This document shows, one piece after another, positions 14,913-22,823 of a stretch of DNA of 35,614 bases. Location: the NCBI GenBank assembly GCA_020060215.1, contig JAGVAP010000146.1:1-35614 (forward strand), written 5' to 3'. This DNA is from Deltaproteobacteria bacterium (lineage in GTDB: Bacteria; Desulfobacterota; DSM-4660; Desulfatiglandales; HGW-15). Every line of letters starts with the position of its first letter. Within the stretch, counting starts at the first letter, position 1. The notes under the pieces were generated by a model. The model made no database searches. It was not told the DNA's origin and saw only the letters and a list, made by a program, of their open reading frames with translations. Position numbers and translations under genes: made by a program.

Positions 14913-15833
14913 TCATTTTCTGCCGGCGGCGTCCCCCGGTACGGCAAGCATGCGCTCCACCGCCGTCAGGGCCCGCATGCGGACGGACTCAGGCACGCTC
15001 ACGACGGGTTCCATCGTCTCCAGGGCGACCAGGACATCCTCAAGGCGGGTCATCTTCATCGTAGGGCAGATCATCTTGGGATCGGCCGGGATGAACACCT
15101 TGTCCGGATATCTCCTGGAGAGGGGATACAGGATCCCGTTCTCCGTCCCGACGATGAATTCCTTATCCGCCACCTGGCCCGGGTATCTGATCATGCCGGA
15201 GGTGCTTCTGATGACCTCGGCAAGCTCAAGCACCTCCTGCCTGCACTCGGGATGGGCCATGAAAACCGCATTCGGATGCTCCTTCCTGACCTTCCTGACC
15301 TGTTCTGCGGTAAGCCGGTTGTGCGTCGGGCAGAACCCGTTCCAGTATGACAGGTCCCTGCCGCTCTGCTTTCTGGCGTAGAGGGCGAGGTTCTTGTCGG
15401 GGGTCATCAGGATCTCTCTTCCCGGGTCTATGGCTTTCACCACACGGACCACATTCGCGGATGTGCAGCATATATCGCTTTCCGCTTTGACCTCCGCCGT
15501 GGTATTTACATAGCTGACAACGACCGCGTCCGGCATCCCCTCTTTCTTCTTCCGGAGGGCATCGGCAGTGATCATGTCGGCCATCGGGCAACCTGCGGTC
15601 ATCACCGGCAGGAGCACCGTTTTTGCCGGTGAGAGAATCGAGGCCGTCTCGGCCATGAAATGGACACCGCAGAACACGATGACATCCGCATCCGTTCGGG
15701 AGGCCTTCAAAGAGAGCTCGAGGCTGTCCCCGCAAAGATCCGCAGCGTCCTGTATCTCAGGCCTCTGATAGTTGTGTGCGAGGAGGACGGCGTTGTTCTT
15801 CTTGAGGAGTTCCCTGATGCGCTCCTTCAGCAT
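14913..15833 (-). CDS. nadA: Quinolinate synthase NadA
   Basis: The 306-residue enzyme condenses iminoaspartate with dihydroxyacetone phosphate to quinolinate, the de novo entry to NAD. The three [4Fe-4S] ligands are C82 (GCPMA), C168 (WNGFCPTH) and C256 (MICPTMK), at the spacing of the short NadA type. Family motifs LLAHNYQRPEIQD, FCGVHFMAETASIL, ICCTSANVV and MAHPEC are all present. ATG 15833 has AAAGGAGAGG upstream and a promoter at 15871-15900. nadB and nadC are not in the window. A perfect inverted repeat overlapping the -35 suggests repression, perhaps by an NAD-responsive regulator. Identification is very secure. Confidence 0.97.
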   Translation of the reverse strand: MLKERIRELLKKNNAVLLAHNYQRPEIQDAADLCGDSLELSLKASRTDADVIVFCGVHFMAETASILSPAKTVLLPVMTAGCPMADMITADALRKKKEGMPDAVVVSYVNTTAEVKAESDICCTSANVVRVVKAIDPGREILMTPDKNLALYARKQSGRDLSYWNGFCPTHNRLTAEQVRKVRKEHPNAVFMAHPECRQEVLELAEVIRSTSGMIRYPGQVADKEFIVGTENGILYPLSRRYPDKVFIPADPKMICPTMKMTRLEDVLVALETMEPVVSVPESVRMRALTAVERMLAVPGDAAGRK

Positions 15834-15870
15834 TGCGGAGCCTCTCCTTTTATCCGGAAGTTCTTGATAT

Positions 15871-15900
15871 GGTATAATGAATTTGACTCGGACAAGTCAA
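15871..15900 (-). promoter_or_regulatory. Sigma-70 promoter of nadA
   Basis: On the minus strand TTGACT (15900-15895) and TATACC (15876-15871) are 18 bases apart and the -10 lies 38 bases before ATG 15833. The -35 matches consensus at five of six positions. Confidence 0.6.
15883..15900. promoter_or_regulatory. Inverted repeat over the nadA -35 (candidate operator)
   Basis: TTGACT-CGGACA-AGTCAA is a perfect inverted repeat with six-base arms and a six-base spacer. One arm is the -35 hexamer, so a bound dimer would block nadA. I cannot assign it to NadR, NrtR, NiaR or NadQ from memory. Confidence 0.4.
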
Positions 15901-16043
15901 GAAGGAGTGATAGGAGTGGGGAGCGCGTCGAAAATGACAGGTGTCGTCATACATCCTCCTCAACCTTGGGCCGTCGATTTGCGCATTATCTTCACGTGGG
16001 TAGAACCCCTCCGAGTCCTCCAGACCAGCGGTGGAGGATCGAT

Positions 16044-16093
16044 ACCACCAGTAAACTGGTGGTTCGATGAGACCCCCCTGGAAGGGGGGTCTC
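16044..16093. repeat. Two adjacent perfect hairpins
   Basis: ACCACCAGT-AA-ACTGGTGGT (16044-16063) and GAGACCCCCC-TGGAA-GGGGGGTCTC (16069-16093) are perfect stem-loops separated by TCGAT, which also flanks the left one (ATCGAT). No T-run follows on either strand. Confidence 0.55.
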
Positions 16094-16191
16094 GTACCGA
16101 CTCCCTTGTCATCTTTCACGGAGGTCAGCCCCGGCCGCTTGCCCCCTGAGGTGGCAAGAATGATCGAAAAATGGGTCCTGGGTGGTCTTCT

Positions 16192-16260
16192 GTAGGAGCA
16201 AGCTCCTGCTTCCCGATCTTCTCGGAACTGAAAGAATCGCAAGCAGGAGCTTGCTCCTAC
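16192..16260. repeat. REP-like inverted pair
   Basis: GTAGGAGCAAGCTCCTGCTT (16192-16211) and its exact reverse complement (16241-16260) face each other across 29 bases. Each arm itself contains GGAGC..GCTCC, as in REP doublets mobilised by RAYT transposases. A related single element is at 17756-17779. Confidence 0.75.
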
Positions 16261-16407
16261 AAGATAGAGCTCCAGCGATATTCATTCATATTGAAGCTTA
16301 TCCGCCGGTCCTTGGTTGGTGGTGAGGGGGTTCCCTTTGATTTGTTTGGCGCTCCTTTGAGAAACATTTTTTCCCGGCACGAATCACCGGCACAGCCACT
16401 GTTCATA

Positions 16408-16425
16408 CCACTGGCATGCCAGTGG
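16408..16425. promoter_or_regulatory. Perfect 18-base palindrome upstream of UPF0261 gene
   Basis: CCACTGGCATGCCAGTGG is a perfect palindrome with no loop, 71 bases before the UPF0261 start. The form fits an operator for a dimeric regulator better than a transcript hairpin. No clear promoter hexamers are seen beside it. Confidence 0.4.
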
Positions 16426-16496
16426 ACGATTCCTTCATTTAGGGCAACCAGAGCACCATCATGGAACTCAGACTTCATGAAAAAAGGGGGACATTC

Positions 16497-17744
16497 ATGG
16501 GAAAATCTCCGGCCATCGTGGTCCTCGGCACGTTCGACTCCAAGGCGCAGGAGCATCTCTTCCTGAAGGAGCGAATCGAGCAGAGGGGTTTCCGCACCCT
16601 GACCTTTCATGTGGGGACAAAGGGTCCCTCCCCTTTCGCGGCAGACTTCGATGTCTTTGAGCAGATCACAGGCACTCGGACAGGGCACACGGGCGACAGG
16701 GATGGGGCCATTCAGGCCGCCCTTTCCCGCGGCCGGGAGATCCTGCTGGAGTGCCACCAGAATGGACAGGTCCAGGGCGTGATCTCGGCCGGGGGCGGAA
16801 CCGGGACGCACCTCTCGACCGGAATCATGCGCGTCCTCCCCCTGGGGATTCCCAAGGTCATGGTATCCACCGTCGCGTCGCGGAACATGTCCAAGACCGT
16901 GGGGACCAAGGACATCACCATGATCCACAGCGTGTCCGATATCCTGGGCGTCAACAGCATCCTCGGGGAGATCCTGGACAAGGCTGCAGGGGCGGTCTGC
17001 GGCATGGCTGCGAGCCGGTGGAAACCGGACCGCGAGAAGAAACGGATTGGGCTCACGATGTTCGGGTTTATCACCAGGGCGGCCGAACAGGTCAAGACCC
17101 TTCTCGAAAGCCTGGGGTACGAGGTGATCGCCTTCCACGCGAACGGCACAGGAGGCATGGCCATGGAAGAGCTTGCCCGGGAAGGCCGCTTCGCAGGCAT
17201 CCTGGACCTGGCCACGCATGAGTTGGCCGACGAGTACAAACAGGGTTACTGCCGCGGCATCGGGCCGGAGAGGCTGTCACCGATCGACGGAGCGCAGATC
17301 CCGAGACTCGTGGTGCCGGGAGGCATGGACTGCGCGGTCCTGGAATTTACACGGGACAAGGTGCCGGACGAACACCGGGGAAGGAAGATCTTCTTCTATG
17401 ACTTCCGGTCGGGGATCAGGCTGACTCCGGAGGAGAGCCGGTTCCTGGCCAGGCAGATGTCGGAGAGGATGAACCCCGGGCCGCAGTGTGTGAAGGTGCT
17501 CATCCCGACGCAGGGATGGTCAGAGCCGGACCGGATGGGCGGCCCCCTGTACGATCCGCCGACCTCGAGGGAATTCATCGAGGAACTGAGGAGGACGCTC
17601 GATCCCGGGATCGAGATCAGGGAGATGGAGGCCCACATCAATGACGGCTCGTTTGCGAAGGCCGCGGCGGAGCTCATGCACGAGATGGTTGAAAAAAATC
17701 AGAGGCGGGATTCAGGATGCAGGATACAGGATGACAGAGCCTGA
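16497..17744 (+). CDS. UPF0261 / Tm-1-like ATP-binding protein (copy 1)
   Basis: The 415-residue protein matches UPF0261, whose N-terminal half is shared with the plant viral-resistance protein Tm-1 and binds ATP. The opening AIVVLGTFDSKAQEHLFLKE, the glycine-rich ISAGGGTGTHLSTGIMRVLP, the VSTVASRNMSKTVGTKDITM loop and the C-terminal VLIPTQGWSEPDR are family hallmarks. Biochemical function is not established for bacterial members. ATG 16497 follows AAAGGGGG and is preferred over the in-frame ATG 16461. The last 15 or so residues are translated from a GGATNCA-type repeat (17707-17736), so the true C-terminus has been extended. The gene stands alone, convergent with a response regulator, 1.2 kb before the catabolic island that holds a divergent paralogue. 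Confidence 0.9.
   Translation: MGKSPAIVVLGTFDSKAQEHLFLKERIEQRGFRTLTFHVGTKGPSPFAADFDVFEQITGTRTGHTGDRDGAIQAALSRGREILLECHQNGQVQGVISAGGGTGTHLSTGIMRVLPLGIPKVMVSTVASRNMSKTVGTKDITMIHSVSDILGVNSILGEILDKAAGAVCGMAASRWKPDREKKRIGLTMFGFITRAAEQVKTLLESLGYEVIAFHANGTGGMAMEELAREGRFAGILDLATHELADEYKQGYCRGIGPERLSPIDGAQIPRLVVPGGMDCAVLEFTRDKVPDEHRGRKIFFYDFRSGIRLTPEESRFLARQMSERMNPGPQCVKVLIPTQGWSEPDRMGGPLYDPPTSREFIEELRRTLDPGIEIREMEAHINDGSFAKAAAELMHEMVEKNQRRDSGCRIQDDRA
17707..17736. repeat. GGATNCA-type tandem tract inside the UPF0261 3' end
   Basis: Units GGATTCA, GGATGCA, GGATACA and GGATGACA follow each other over the last codons of the gene and past homology. It is the same kind of low-complexity tract seen elsewhere between genes. 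Confidence 0.5.
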
Positions 17745-17755
17745 ATCGGCACTGT

Positions 17756-17779
17756 GTAGGAGCGACCTCCCGGTCGCGA
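17756..17779. repeat. REP-like element between convergent genes
   Basis: GTAGGA followed by GCGACC-TCCC-GGTCGC forms a perfect six-pair stem. It is a single unit of the type paired at 16192-16260 and lies between two convergent stops (17744 and 17786), where it may help end transcription, although no T-run follows. Confidence 0.6.
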
Positions 17780-17785
17780 ATGCTG

Positions 17786-18274
17786 TCACCCCCTCCTGAG
17801 TTCCTCCTCGAAGTTGTCGAAGAAGGCGTCTCTTTCGCGCCAGCCGGGGCCGAAACGCTTGTTGAAGTAGCTTACCAGTTTCTCGTAGATCTTCCGCCAG
17901 ACCTGCTTGTTCCCTGCGAGCACATCTTCGAGGTAGGGCCTGAGCTGACTGATGTGCTCTTTCGGGAAAAAAGAGACGGCGCCCAGCTTGATCGACTGCT
18001 TCAGGGCCTCAGGGGTGAGGGCATGGGCCGTCAGCATGACCGTCGGGAACCCCCTTTCCACGGACTCCCTGAGGAGCTGGAAGCCGTTGACACCCATGAT
18101 GTCGAGGATCACGAAGTCATAGGTGTAGCCGAGGAGGTATTGGAGGGCGGTGTCGTAATCGGCGGCCTTGTGGACGATGGCCGCGTCCAGGATCTCACCC
18201 ACGCTCTCCAGGACATCGGGTTCGTCATCCACCACCAGAATGGTCTTTCCTTCCAAAAGGCACTTTTCGATCAT
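17786..18274 (-). CDS. Orphan single-domain response regulator (copy 2)
   Basis: The 162-residue protein has the same architecture and length as the product of 11271-11759. D16/D17, D58 (VILDIMGVNG), T82 and K105 (FFPKEH) fall on identical positions, and the tail repeats the pattern YEKLVSYFNKRFGPGWRERD with acidic residues after it. No output domain and no kinase is nearby. ATG 18274 is chosen because homology to copy 1 begins there; the frame open to 18532 upstream is repeat-derived. The gene is convergent with the UPF0261 gene across a REP-like element. Duplicate orphan regulators 6 kb apart suggest a shared partner elsewhere in the genome. Confidence 0.88.
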   Translation of the reverse strand: MIEKCLLEGKTILVVDDEPDVLESVGEILDAAIVHKAADYDTALQYLLGYTYDFVILDIMGVNGFQLLRESVERGFPTVMLTAHALTPEALKQSIKLGAVSFFPKEHISQLRPYLEDVLAGNKQVWRKIYEKLVSYFNKRFGPGWRERDAFFDNFEEELRRG

Positions 18275-18411
18275 CTCATCCTCGTCTTTGAAAGGAATTG
18301 TTGAGGTTGATCCGACTCTACTATAAGGCGGCGACGGTGTCAAACCACTGGCCTGAATCGACGGGTTTCGCTCACGCCGCGCAAGCGCATCCGCTGGGGG
18401 CCGCTCCACCC

Positions 18412-18497
18412 ATCTAACTGGGCTTTCTTTGGGGGCCTCTGGATTTGAATTGGGAGGAGAGATCGGGAACCCAGGGGTTGACCCCCAGGCGTTATGC
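18412..18497 (-). other. Possible isolated attC-like site
   Basis: Read on the minus strand, GCATAAC (18497-18491) is R''-like and GTTAGAT (18418-18412) fits R' GTTRRRY, 86 bases end to end, close to the 87-base attC at 1751-1837. Inner TGGGGG/CCCCCA can pair. R'' departs from RYYYAAC at one position, R'' and R' are not complementary, and the right end lies in a palindromic repeat. It may be chance. Confidence 0.25.
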
Positions 18498-18863
18498 CCT
18501 TCGCTTTGCGCCTTCCAACCAGGGCAGGACACCTCGGCGGGGGAAGACCCCTTCCAAGTCCGGAACGCGAACCCCGGAGGTGAGGCGAAAAATAGTGCTC
18601 ACGATTGAATTATGTTGACAGGAATGAAACACGTTTATTAGAAGAAGCCTTGTAGGTTCCCATCCGATGTTTCCAAACGCGATACATTCCGGGTGGAAGA
18701 ATCGTTTCAATTCGGAATACACCTCCTTCCCTTCGAGAGGGTCTACAGGATGCCCCAAACACCTTCTTTCGTCATCCCGTACAGCGACCCAAACACGAGC
18801 CAAATACCAATACGCGCTCAGCTCACCGAGATAACCTTTTATCCAAAGGCGGCCTTCATGCAA
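18492..18863 (-). CDS. Doubtful small protein, unknown
   Basis: A 123-codon frame from ATG 18863 encodes a basic, aromatic-rich peptide (LGELSAYWYLARVWVAVRDD ... HPVDPLEGKEVYSELKRFF) in its first half. The second half reads like non-coding sequence (VRVPDLEGVFPRRGVLPW). I recognise no family and see no good ribosome site. Its stop falls within the attC-like R'' box at 18491-18497, the geometry of a cassette gene, which is the only reason to list it. It may equally be a gene remnant or nothing. Confidence 0.2.
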   Translation of the reverse strand: MHEGRLWIKGYLGELSAYWYLARVWVAVRDDERRCLGHPVDPLEGKEVYSELKRFFHPECIAFGNIGWEPTRLLLINVFHSCQHNSIVSTIFRLTSGVRVPDLEGVFPRRGVLPWLEGAKRRA

Positions 18864-18989
18864 GACTGAGTGCTCACGGCGGCCAAACCCCGTAGAGGCA
18901 ACGCGGCGAGTTTACTCCCGAGCGAGGACGCATCGTTGGAGTCGGGGACCTCAGTCATCCACGGCATTGATCAGTGAGGGGAAACGACC

Positions 18990-19772
18990 ATGGCAGAAAG
19001 CCTTTTTAATCTATCGGGAAGAACAGCGATTGTCACAGGAGGGAACCGCAGCATCGGCCGAACCTTGGCCCTGGCATTGGCCGAGTCCGGAGCGGACGTG
19101 GTGATTGCTGCCGCCCACCAGTTGGATGCAGCAAACAGGGTCGCCGAAGAGGTCCAGGAAAAAGGAAGGGCTTCTCTTGCTTTGAAAGTGGATATTTCCC
19201 GGAGGGACGAAGTTCATGAAATGGTCTCAAGGGCATTAGATCGGTTCGGAAAAATAGATGTATTGATCAATAATGCGGCCGTCAACATCTTCAAACCGGC
19301 ATTGGAACTCTCGCTGGATGATTGGAACAGGGTTCTGAGCGTCGATTTGACAGGAGTGTTCCTTTGTTGCCAAGCGGTCGGCAAAGTCATGATGAAGCAA
19401 CGAAAGGGCAAGATCATCAACATGGCCTCTGTAGGCGGGATGTGCGGGACCCATCGCAAGGCGGTGGCCTATGACAGCAGCAAGGCGGGTGTGATCAATC
19501 TGACCCGATCATTGGCAGTGGAATGGGGTAAGCACAACATCCACGTGAATGCGATCGCTCCCGGACTCATCGAATCCGACCTCACTCGAGAGAGGTTGCA
19601 GGACCATGCGTTTTCGGAGTTTTTTATGGAGAGAATCCCATTGGGAAGAATTGGACAGCCGGAGGATCTCGTGGGGCTCGTGCTTTTCCTGTCCTCTGAA
19701 GCCTCCAACTGGATCACCGGCCAGACCATCGTGATTGATGGAGGCCAAACCCTTCTCGATGTTACTCTTTAG
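18990..19772 (+). CDS. SDR-family oxidoreductase
   Basis: The 260-residue classical short-chain dehydrogenase/reductase carries the dinucleotide motif TGGNRSIG (17-24), the NNAA strand (94-97), catalytic S147, Y161 and K165 (YDSSK), and the late PG-to-T loop (APGLIESDLTRE). After strand 2 there is no acidic residue (VVIAAAHQ), which leans to NADP but does not prove it. GAGGGG is placed before ATG 18990. It is the first gene of the co-oriented run to 31155 and 57 bases before the TRAP genes. Likely role: oxidation or reduction of a secondary alcohol/ketone in the pathway; the substrate cannot be named. Confidence 0.9.
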   Translation: MAESLFNLSGRTAIVTGGNRSIGRTLALALAESGADVVIAAAHQLDAANRVAEEVQEKGRASLALKVDISRRDEVHEMVSRALDRFGKIDVLINNAAVNIFKPALELSLDDWNRVLSVDLTGVFLCCQAVGKVMMKQRKGKIINMASVGGMCGTHRKAVAYDSSKAGVINLTRSLAVEWGKHNIHVNAIAPGLIESDLTRERLQDHAFSEFFMERIPLGRIGQPEDLVGLVLFLSSEASNWITGQTIVIDGGQTLLDVTL

Positions 19773-19829
19773 GATGATACAGTCGTCGATTCACACGAAT
19801 AAACCCCCTAAACAAGAAAGGAGAACCCC

Positions 19830-20855
19830 ATGAAGAACGTCCTGAAAACCTTCTTTTTGCTCTCCGCCGTAGGCATGTTCCTAACTGTCCCCTGCTCTTT
19901 CGCAAAAGTGACCATAAAGCTGGCGCACATTGACAAGGGGAACCGGCTGAACAGTATGATGGAAGCCTTCGCACAGACTTTCAAGAACAACGTCGAAAGC
20001 GAGTCGAGGGGCGAAATCGAGGTCGTGGTTTACAGCGGCGGCCAGCTCGGAGGAATGCGCGAGATGATCGAAAGCACCCAGATGGGCGCCATTCAGATGT
20101 GCGAGACGTTTACCTCCGTAGCCACCATGTTTTCGGCGCCCTTCGGGCTCATGCAGGCGCCCTATGTCTTCGAATCCATACCGGTGGCCTGGCATGTCCA
20201 CGACAACTGGTTTGGAAAAGAGCTCGCGCAGCAATTCGAGAAGGATGCCAAGATGAAGGTCCTCTCCTATGGAGAAGCCAATGGGTTCCGCCATATCTAC
20301 ACGAACAAGAAGCAGATCAAAAAACCTGAAGATTTCAAAGGAATGCGGTTCCGGGTTCCCGAGAACAAAGGGCTCTTCGCCTACTTCAAGTCCATGGGAG
20401 CAGAGCCTGTATCCGTTCCCTGGATGGAAGTCTACACGGCCATGAAGACGGGCGTGGTAGACGGATTCGAGGTCGAACTGAACAGTATGGTGGACCTCAG
20501 GCAATATGAGACCTTCAAGTATGCAACCCTGAGCAGACATGCTTACGACACTTGCCTGCACCTTATGAATCCGGCGTTTTTCAACAGTCTGTCCCCGGAA
20601 CACAAGAAGATCGTAATGAATGCCGCGCGGATAGGAACTGCCGCTTCGAGAGGAACGAGCCAGAATAACACTGGCATCTCCGTTGAGTTGATCAAATCCA
20701 AAGGGATCCAGGTCTATGTTCCCACAGAAGCCGAGGTGGCCGAGTTTGCCAAACACAACCATGCATATCTCGGCTATATGAAGGATACCGCCGGCCAGGA
20801 ATGGGTCGATAAGCTCCAAAAAGCGGTCGCCGAAGCCAAGCAGGCGTTACGGTAA
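19830..20855 (+). CDS. TRAP transporter solute-binding protein (DctP type)
   Basis: The 341-residue periplasmic protein has a signal peptide (MKNVLKTFFLLSAVGMFLTV, cleavage after SFA). Its mature part follows the DctP pattern: KLAHIDKGNR at the start, EVVVYSGGQLGGMREMIEST, the carboxylate-binding arginine segment KGMRFRVPENKG, and MKTGVVDGFEVELNSMVDLR. Family members bind organic acids through that arginine, so the ligand is probably a carboxylate or another anion. AAAGGAG precedes the ATG. The two membrane subunits follow directly. It is the component most likely to reveal the pathway's substrate. Confidence 0.95.
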   Translation: MKNVLKTFFLLSAVGMFLTVPCSFAKVTIKLAHIDKGNRLNSMMEAFAQTFKNNVESESRGEIEVVVYSGGQLGGMREMIESTQMGAIQMCETFTSVATMFSAPFGLMQAPYVFESIPVAWHVHDNWFGKELAQQFEKDAKMKVLSYGEANGFRHIYTNKKQIKKPEDFKGMRFRVPENKGLFAYFKSMGAEPVSVPWMEVYTAMKTGVVDGFEVELNSMVDLRQYETFKYATLSRHAYDTCLHLMNPAFFNSLSPEHKKIVMNAARIGTAASRGTSQNNTGISVELIKSKGIQVYVPTEAEVAEFAKHNHAYLGYMKDTAGQEWVDKLQKAVAEAKQALR

Positions 20856-20905
20856 AATCAGGCGTGCGCAGCAGACTTTCGGTTGGGGGAAAAGGGACGG
20901 AAGTG

Positions 20906-21400
20906 ATGAAAGCCATCAGCTGGGTCAGCAAGGCTGCGGAAAAAACAGCCACCTTTCTCGGCGCTCTAATCCTGGCTGTGATGCTCGCTTTTATGACGGC
21001 CGGGGTTGTCTTTCGGTACCTCTTGAATTCTCCACTTGCTTGGACGGACGAGACGGCCATGATTCTGATCGTCTGGATGGTTTTCTTTGGCGCCAGTATC
21101 GGAGTCAGGGAGCGCACCCACGTAGGCACCGCGGCCTTCTTATCCCTTTTCCCCAGTCGTTTCAGAAAAATCATTGTTATTTCCACCGACCTCCTCATCG
21201 CCTTCTTTTCCGCATACCTCATGGTCTTTGGATGGAAGATTTCTCTGGTCGGCACAGGACAGCAAACCGTCTACTGGGGGGTCTCCTACTTCTACCTGTA
21301 CTTGTCCATATCTGCCGGCGGACTCCTGTTGCTGATCCAGTCTATTTCCATCATCATCGACGATCTGCAGCAGTTTGGGGGTTGGAAGAATCCCGACTGA
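20906..21400 (+). CDS. TRAP transporter small membrane subunit (DctQ type)
   Basis: The 164-residue protein has four transmembrane segments (about 16-38, 48-65, 85-107, 125-147) and the DctQ marks: VVFRYLLNSPLAWTDE and the WMVFFGASIGVRERTHVG loop. ATG 20906 lies behind GGGACGG; the earlier in-frame ATG at 20864 would add a non-homologous 14 residues. It sits between the binding protein and the large permease, with 20 bases to the latter, so the three form one transport unit. Confidence 0.93.
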   Translation: MKAISWVSKAAEKTATFLGALILAVMLAFMTAGVVFRYLLNSPLAWTDETAMILIVWMVFFGASIGVRERTHVGTAAFLSLFPSRFRKIIVISTDLLIAFFSAYLMVFGWKISLVGTGQQTVYWGVSYFYLYLSISAGGLLLLIQSISIIIDDLQQFGGWKNPD

Positions 21401-21420
21401 ATGAACCTTCTGGGGCATCT

Positions 21421-22710
21421 ATGTTGACCTTTATCAGCATCTTTTTCTGCGGTTTGTTGGTCCTGGGTTTGCCTATTGCCTTTGTCATGGGAGTTACGAC
21501 CGTTTTTTCTTTCTTCTACATAGGCAACCCCAGTCTGTACAACTTGGTTCCGCAAAGGATGTTCTCCGGGATATCCAACTTTGTGCTTGTGGCCATCCCC
21601 TTTTTCGTCCTGGCCGGAGAAGTCATGACGGTCGGCGGAATTACCAAGGATTTGATCAGATTCTGCAATGTCTTCGTCGGACGACTTCGCGGAGGGCTGG
21701 CACACATCAATATCACGGCAAGCGTTTTCTTCGCCGGTATTTCCGGTTCTGCGGCTTCGGACGCCGCGTCAATAGGGCCCTTGCTGATTCCCGCGATGAA
21801 GGAGGAAGGCTACGACCTGGACTTCAGCACAGCGGTAACCGCCTCGTCATCCGTGATAGGTCCCATCATCCCGCCCAGCATCATCATGATCATCTACGCC
21901 AGCCTCATGGATGTCTCCGTGGCAGGGCTTTTCCTTGCGGGTTACGCGCCGGGTTTGCTGATTGCAGTCGGGCTTATGGTCTTGTCCTACTTCATTTCAA
22001 AGAAGAGAGGCTATCCCGTTCACGACAAGGAAATCACGTTGAAAGGAAGCCTTCATGCATTCAAGGCAGCCTTTCCTGCTTTGATGCTGCCCTTTATTAT
22101 CATTGCCGGGATTCTCTCCGGCGCCTTTACTCCCACAGAGGCATCCGTTGTGGCAGCCTCATACGCTATCCTGCTCGGCTTTATGAAAGGCAGCTTGACT
22201 CTTCGTGATATGCCAGCGATTTTATCAAAAACGATGAAGACTTCATCCCTTGTTCTCTTTGTCATCGGAACGGGTATAGCGTTCGGGTGGATACTGACAT
22301 TCGAGCAGATACCGCAGAAGCTCGCAACGACTCTGCTTACCTTGGGAGGGAATAATGGTCCCCTTGTTCTTCTGTTCATCCTTATCATACTCCTCATTGC
22401 CGGAATGTTCTTGGATACCGCAGTATCGATCATTGTTTTGGGCCCGCTCCTTTCCGCTGCCGCAGCAGGGATCGACATCCATCCCCTTCATTTTGCGATG
22501 ATCATGTGTCTGACTCTGACACTTGGGTTGATCACCCCGCCCCTGGGCCTGGTCCTCTTTGTCTTGTGTGGAATCACCAAACTCAGATTCGAGCAGCTCT
22601 GTAGAGCGACAACCCCGTTCATCATCGTTGAAATTACGATCATCTTCCTCATCGCCTATTTCCCTGCTATATCGATGACAATACCGAGGATTTTTGGTTT
22701 TTATCCGTGA
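21421..22710 (+). CDS. TRAP transporter large permease (DctM type)
   Basis: The 429-residue polytopic protein has the roughly 12 hydrophobic segments of DctM. Typical motifs are GLPIAFVMG near the start, NFVLVAIPFFVLAGEVM, INITASVFFAGISGSAASDA, GPIIPPSIIMIIYA and, late, LGLITPPLGLVLFVLCGI. It catalyses sodium- or proton-driven import with its partners. The start is ATG 21421, where homology begins; the reading frame is open upstream only as a shadow of the DctQ gene. About 110 bases without a clear terminator separate it from the sulfatase-like gene, so read-through is plausible. Confidence 0.95.
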   Translation: MLTFISIFFCGLLVLGLPIAFVMGVTTVFSFFYIGNPSLYNLVPQRMFSGISNFVLVAIPFFVLAGEVMTVGGITKDLIRFCNVFVGRLRGGLAHINITASVFFAGISGSAASDAASIGPLLIPAMKEEGYDLDFSTAVTASSSVIGPIIPPSIIMIIYASLMDVSVAGLFLAGYAPGLLIAVGLMVLSYFISKKRGYPVHDKEITLKGSLHAFKAAFPALMLPFIIIAGILSGAFTPTEASVVAASYAILLGFMKGSLTLRDMPAILSKTMKTSSLVLFVIGTGIAFGWILTFEQIPQKLATTLLTLGGNNGPLVLLFILIILLIAGMFLDTAVSIIVLGPLLSAAAAGIDIHPLHFAMIMCLTLTLGLITPPLGLVLFVLCGITKLRFEQLCRATTPFIIVEITIIFLIAYFPAISMTIPRIFGFYP

Positions 22711-22823
22711 GATTGCGATATCCGATACAAGGTTCGTCCTTTCCCGACCATCGAAATCCCCGCAATGCTTGCGATAGGGAGTCCATGTTTTAGTTCAAAC
22801 TGCAGAAAGGTGGAGAGATCCGG

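Larger units (their letters stand above)
15901..16496. other. Intergenic stretch with stem-loops
   Basis: No credible gene lies in these 596 bases between the divergent nadA and UPF0261 genes. Instead there are two adjacent perfect hairpins (16044-16063, 16069-16093), a long REP-like pair (16192-16260) and an 18-base perfect palindrome (16408-16425). Open frames through the area on either strand are composed of translated repeats. Confidence 0.6.
18275..18989. other. Long stretch without a confident gene
   Basis: These 715 bases hold a degenerate copy of the palindromic repeat (about 18360-18415), an attC-like pattern (18412-18497) and one minus-strand open frame (18492-18863) that I treat as doubtful. 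No promoter for the SDR gene at 18990 could be picked with confidence. The sequence around 18520-18600 is C/G-rich with no recognisable protein in any frame. Confidence 0.5.

Noticed and set aside
16044..16260. CRISPR-like array
   Set aside because: The stem-loops differ from each other, with no constant repeat and no regular spacers; no cas gene is in the window.
18320..18343. TTGACA ... TATAGT as a promoter for the second response regulator
   Set aside because: Both hexamers are good on the minus strand, but they are only 12 bases apart, too short for sigma-70.
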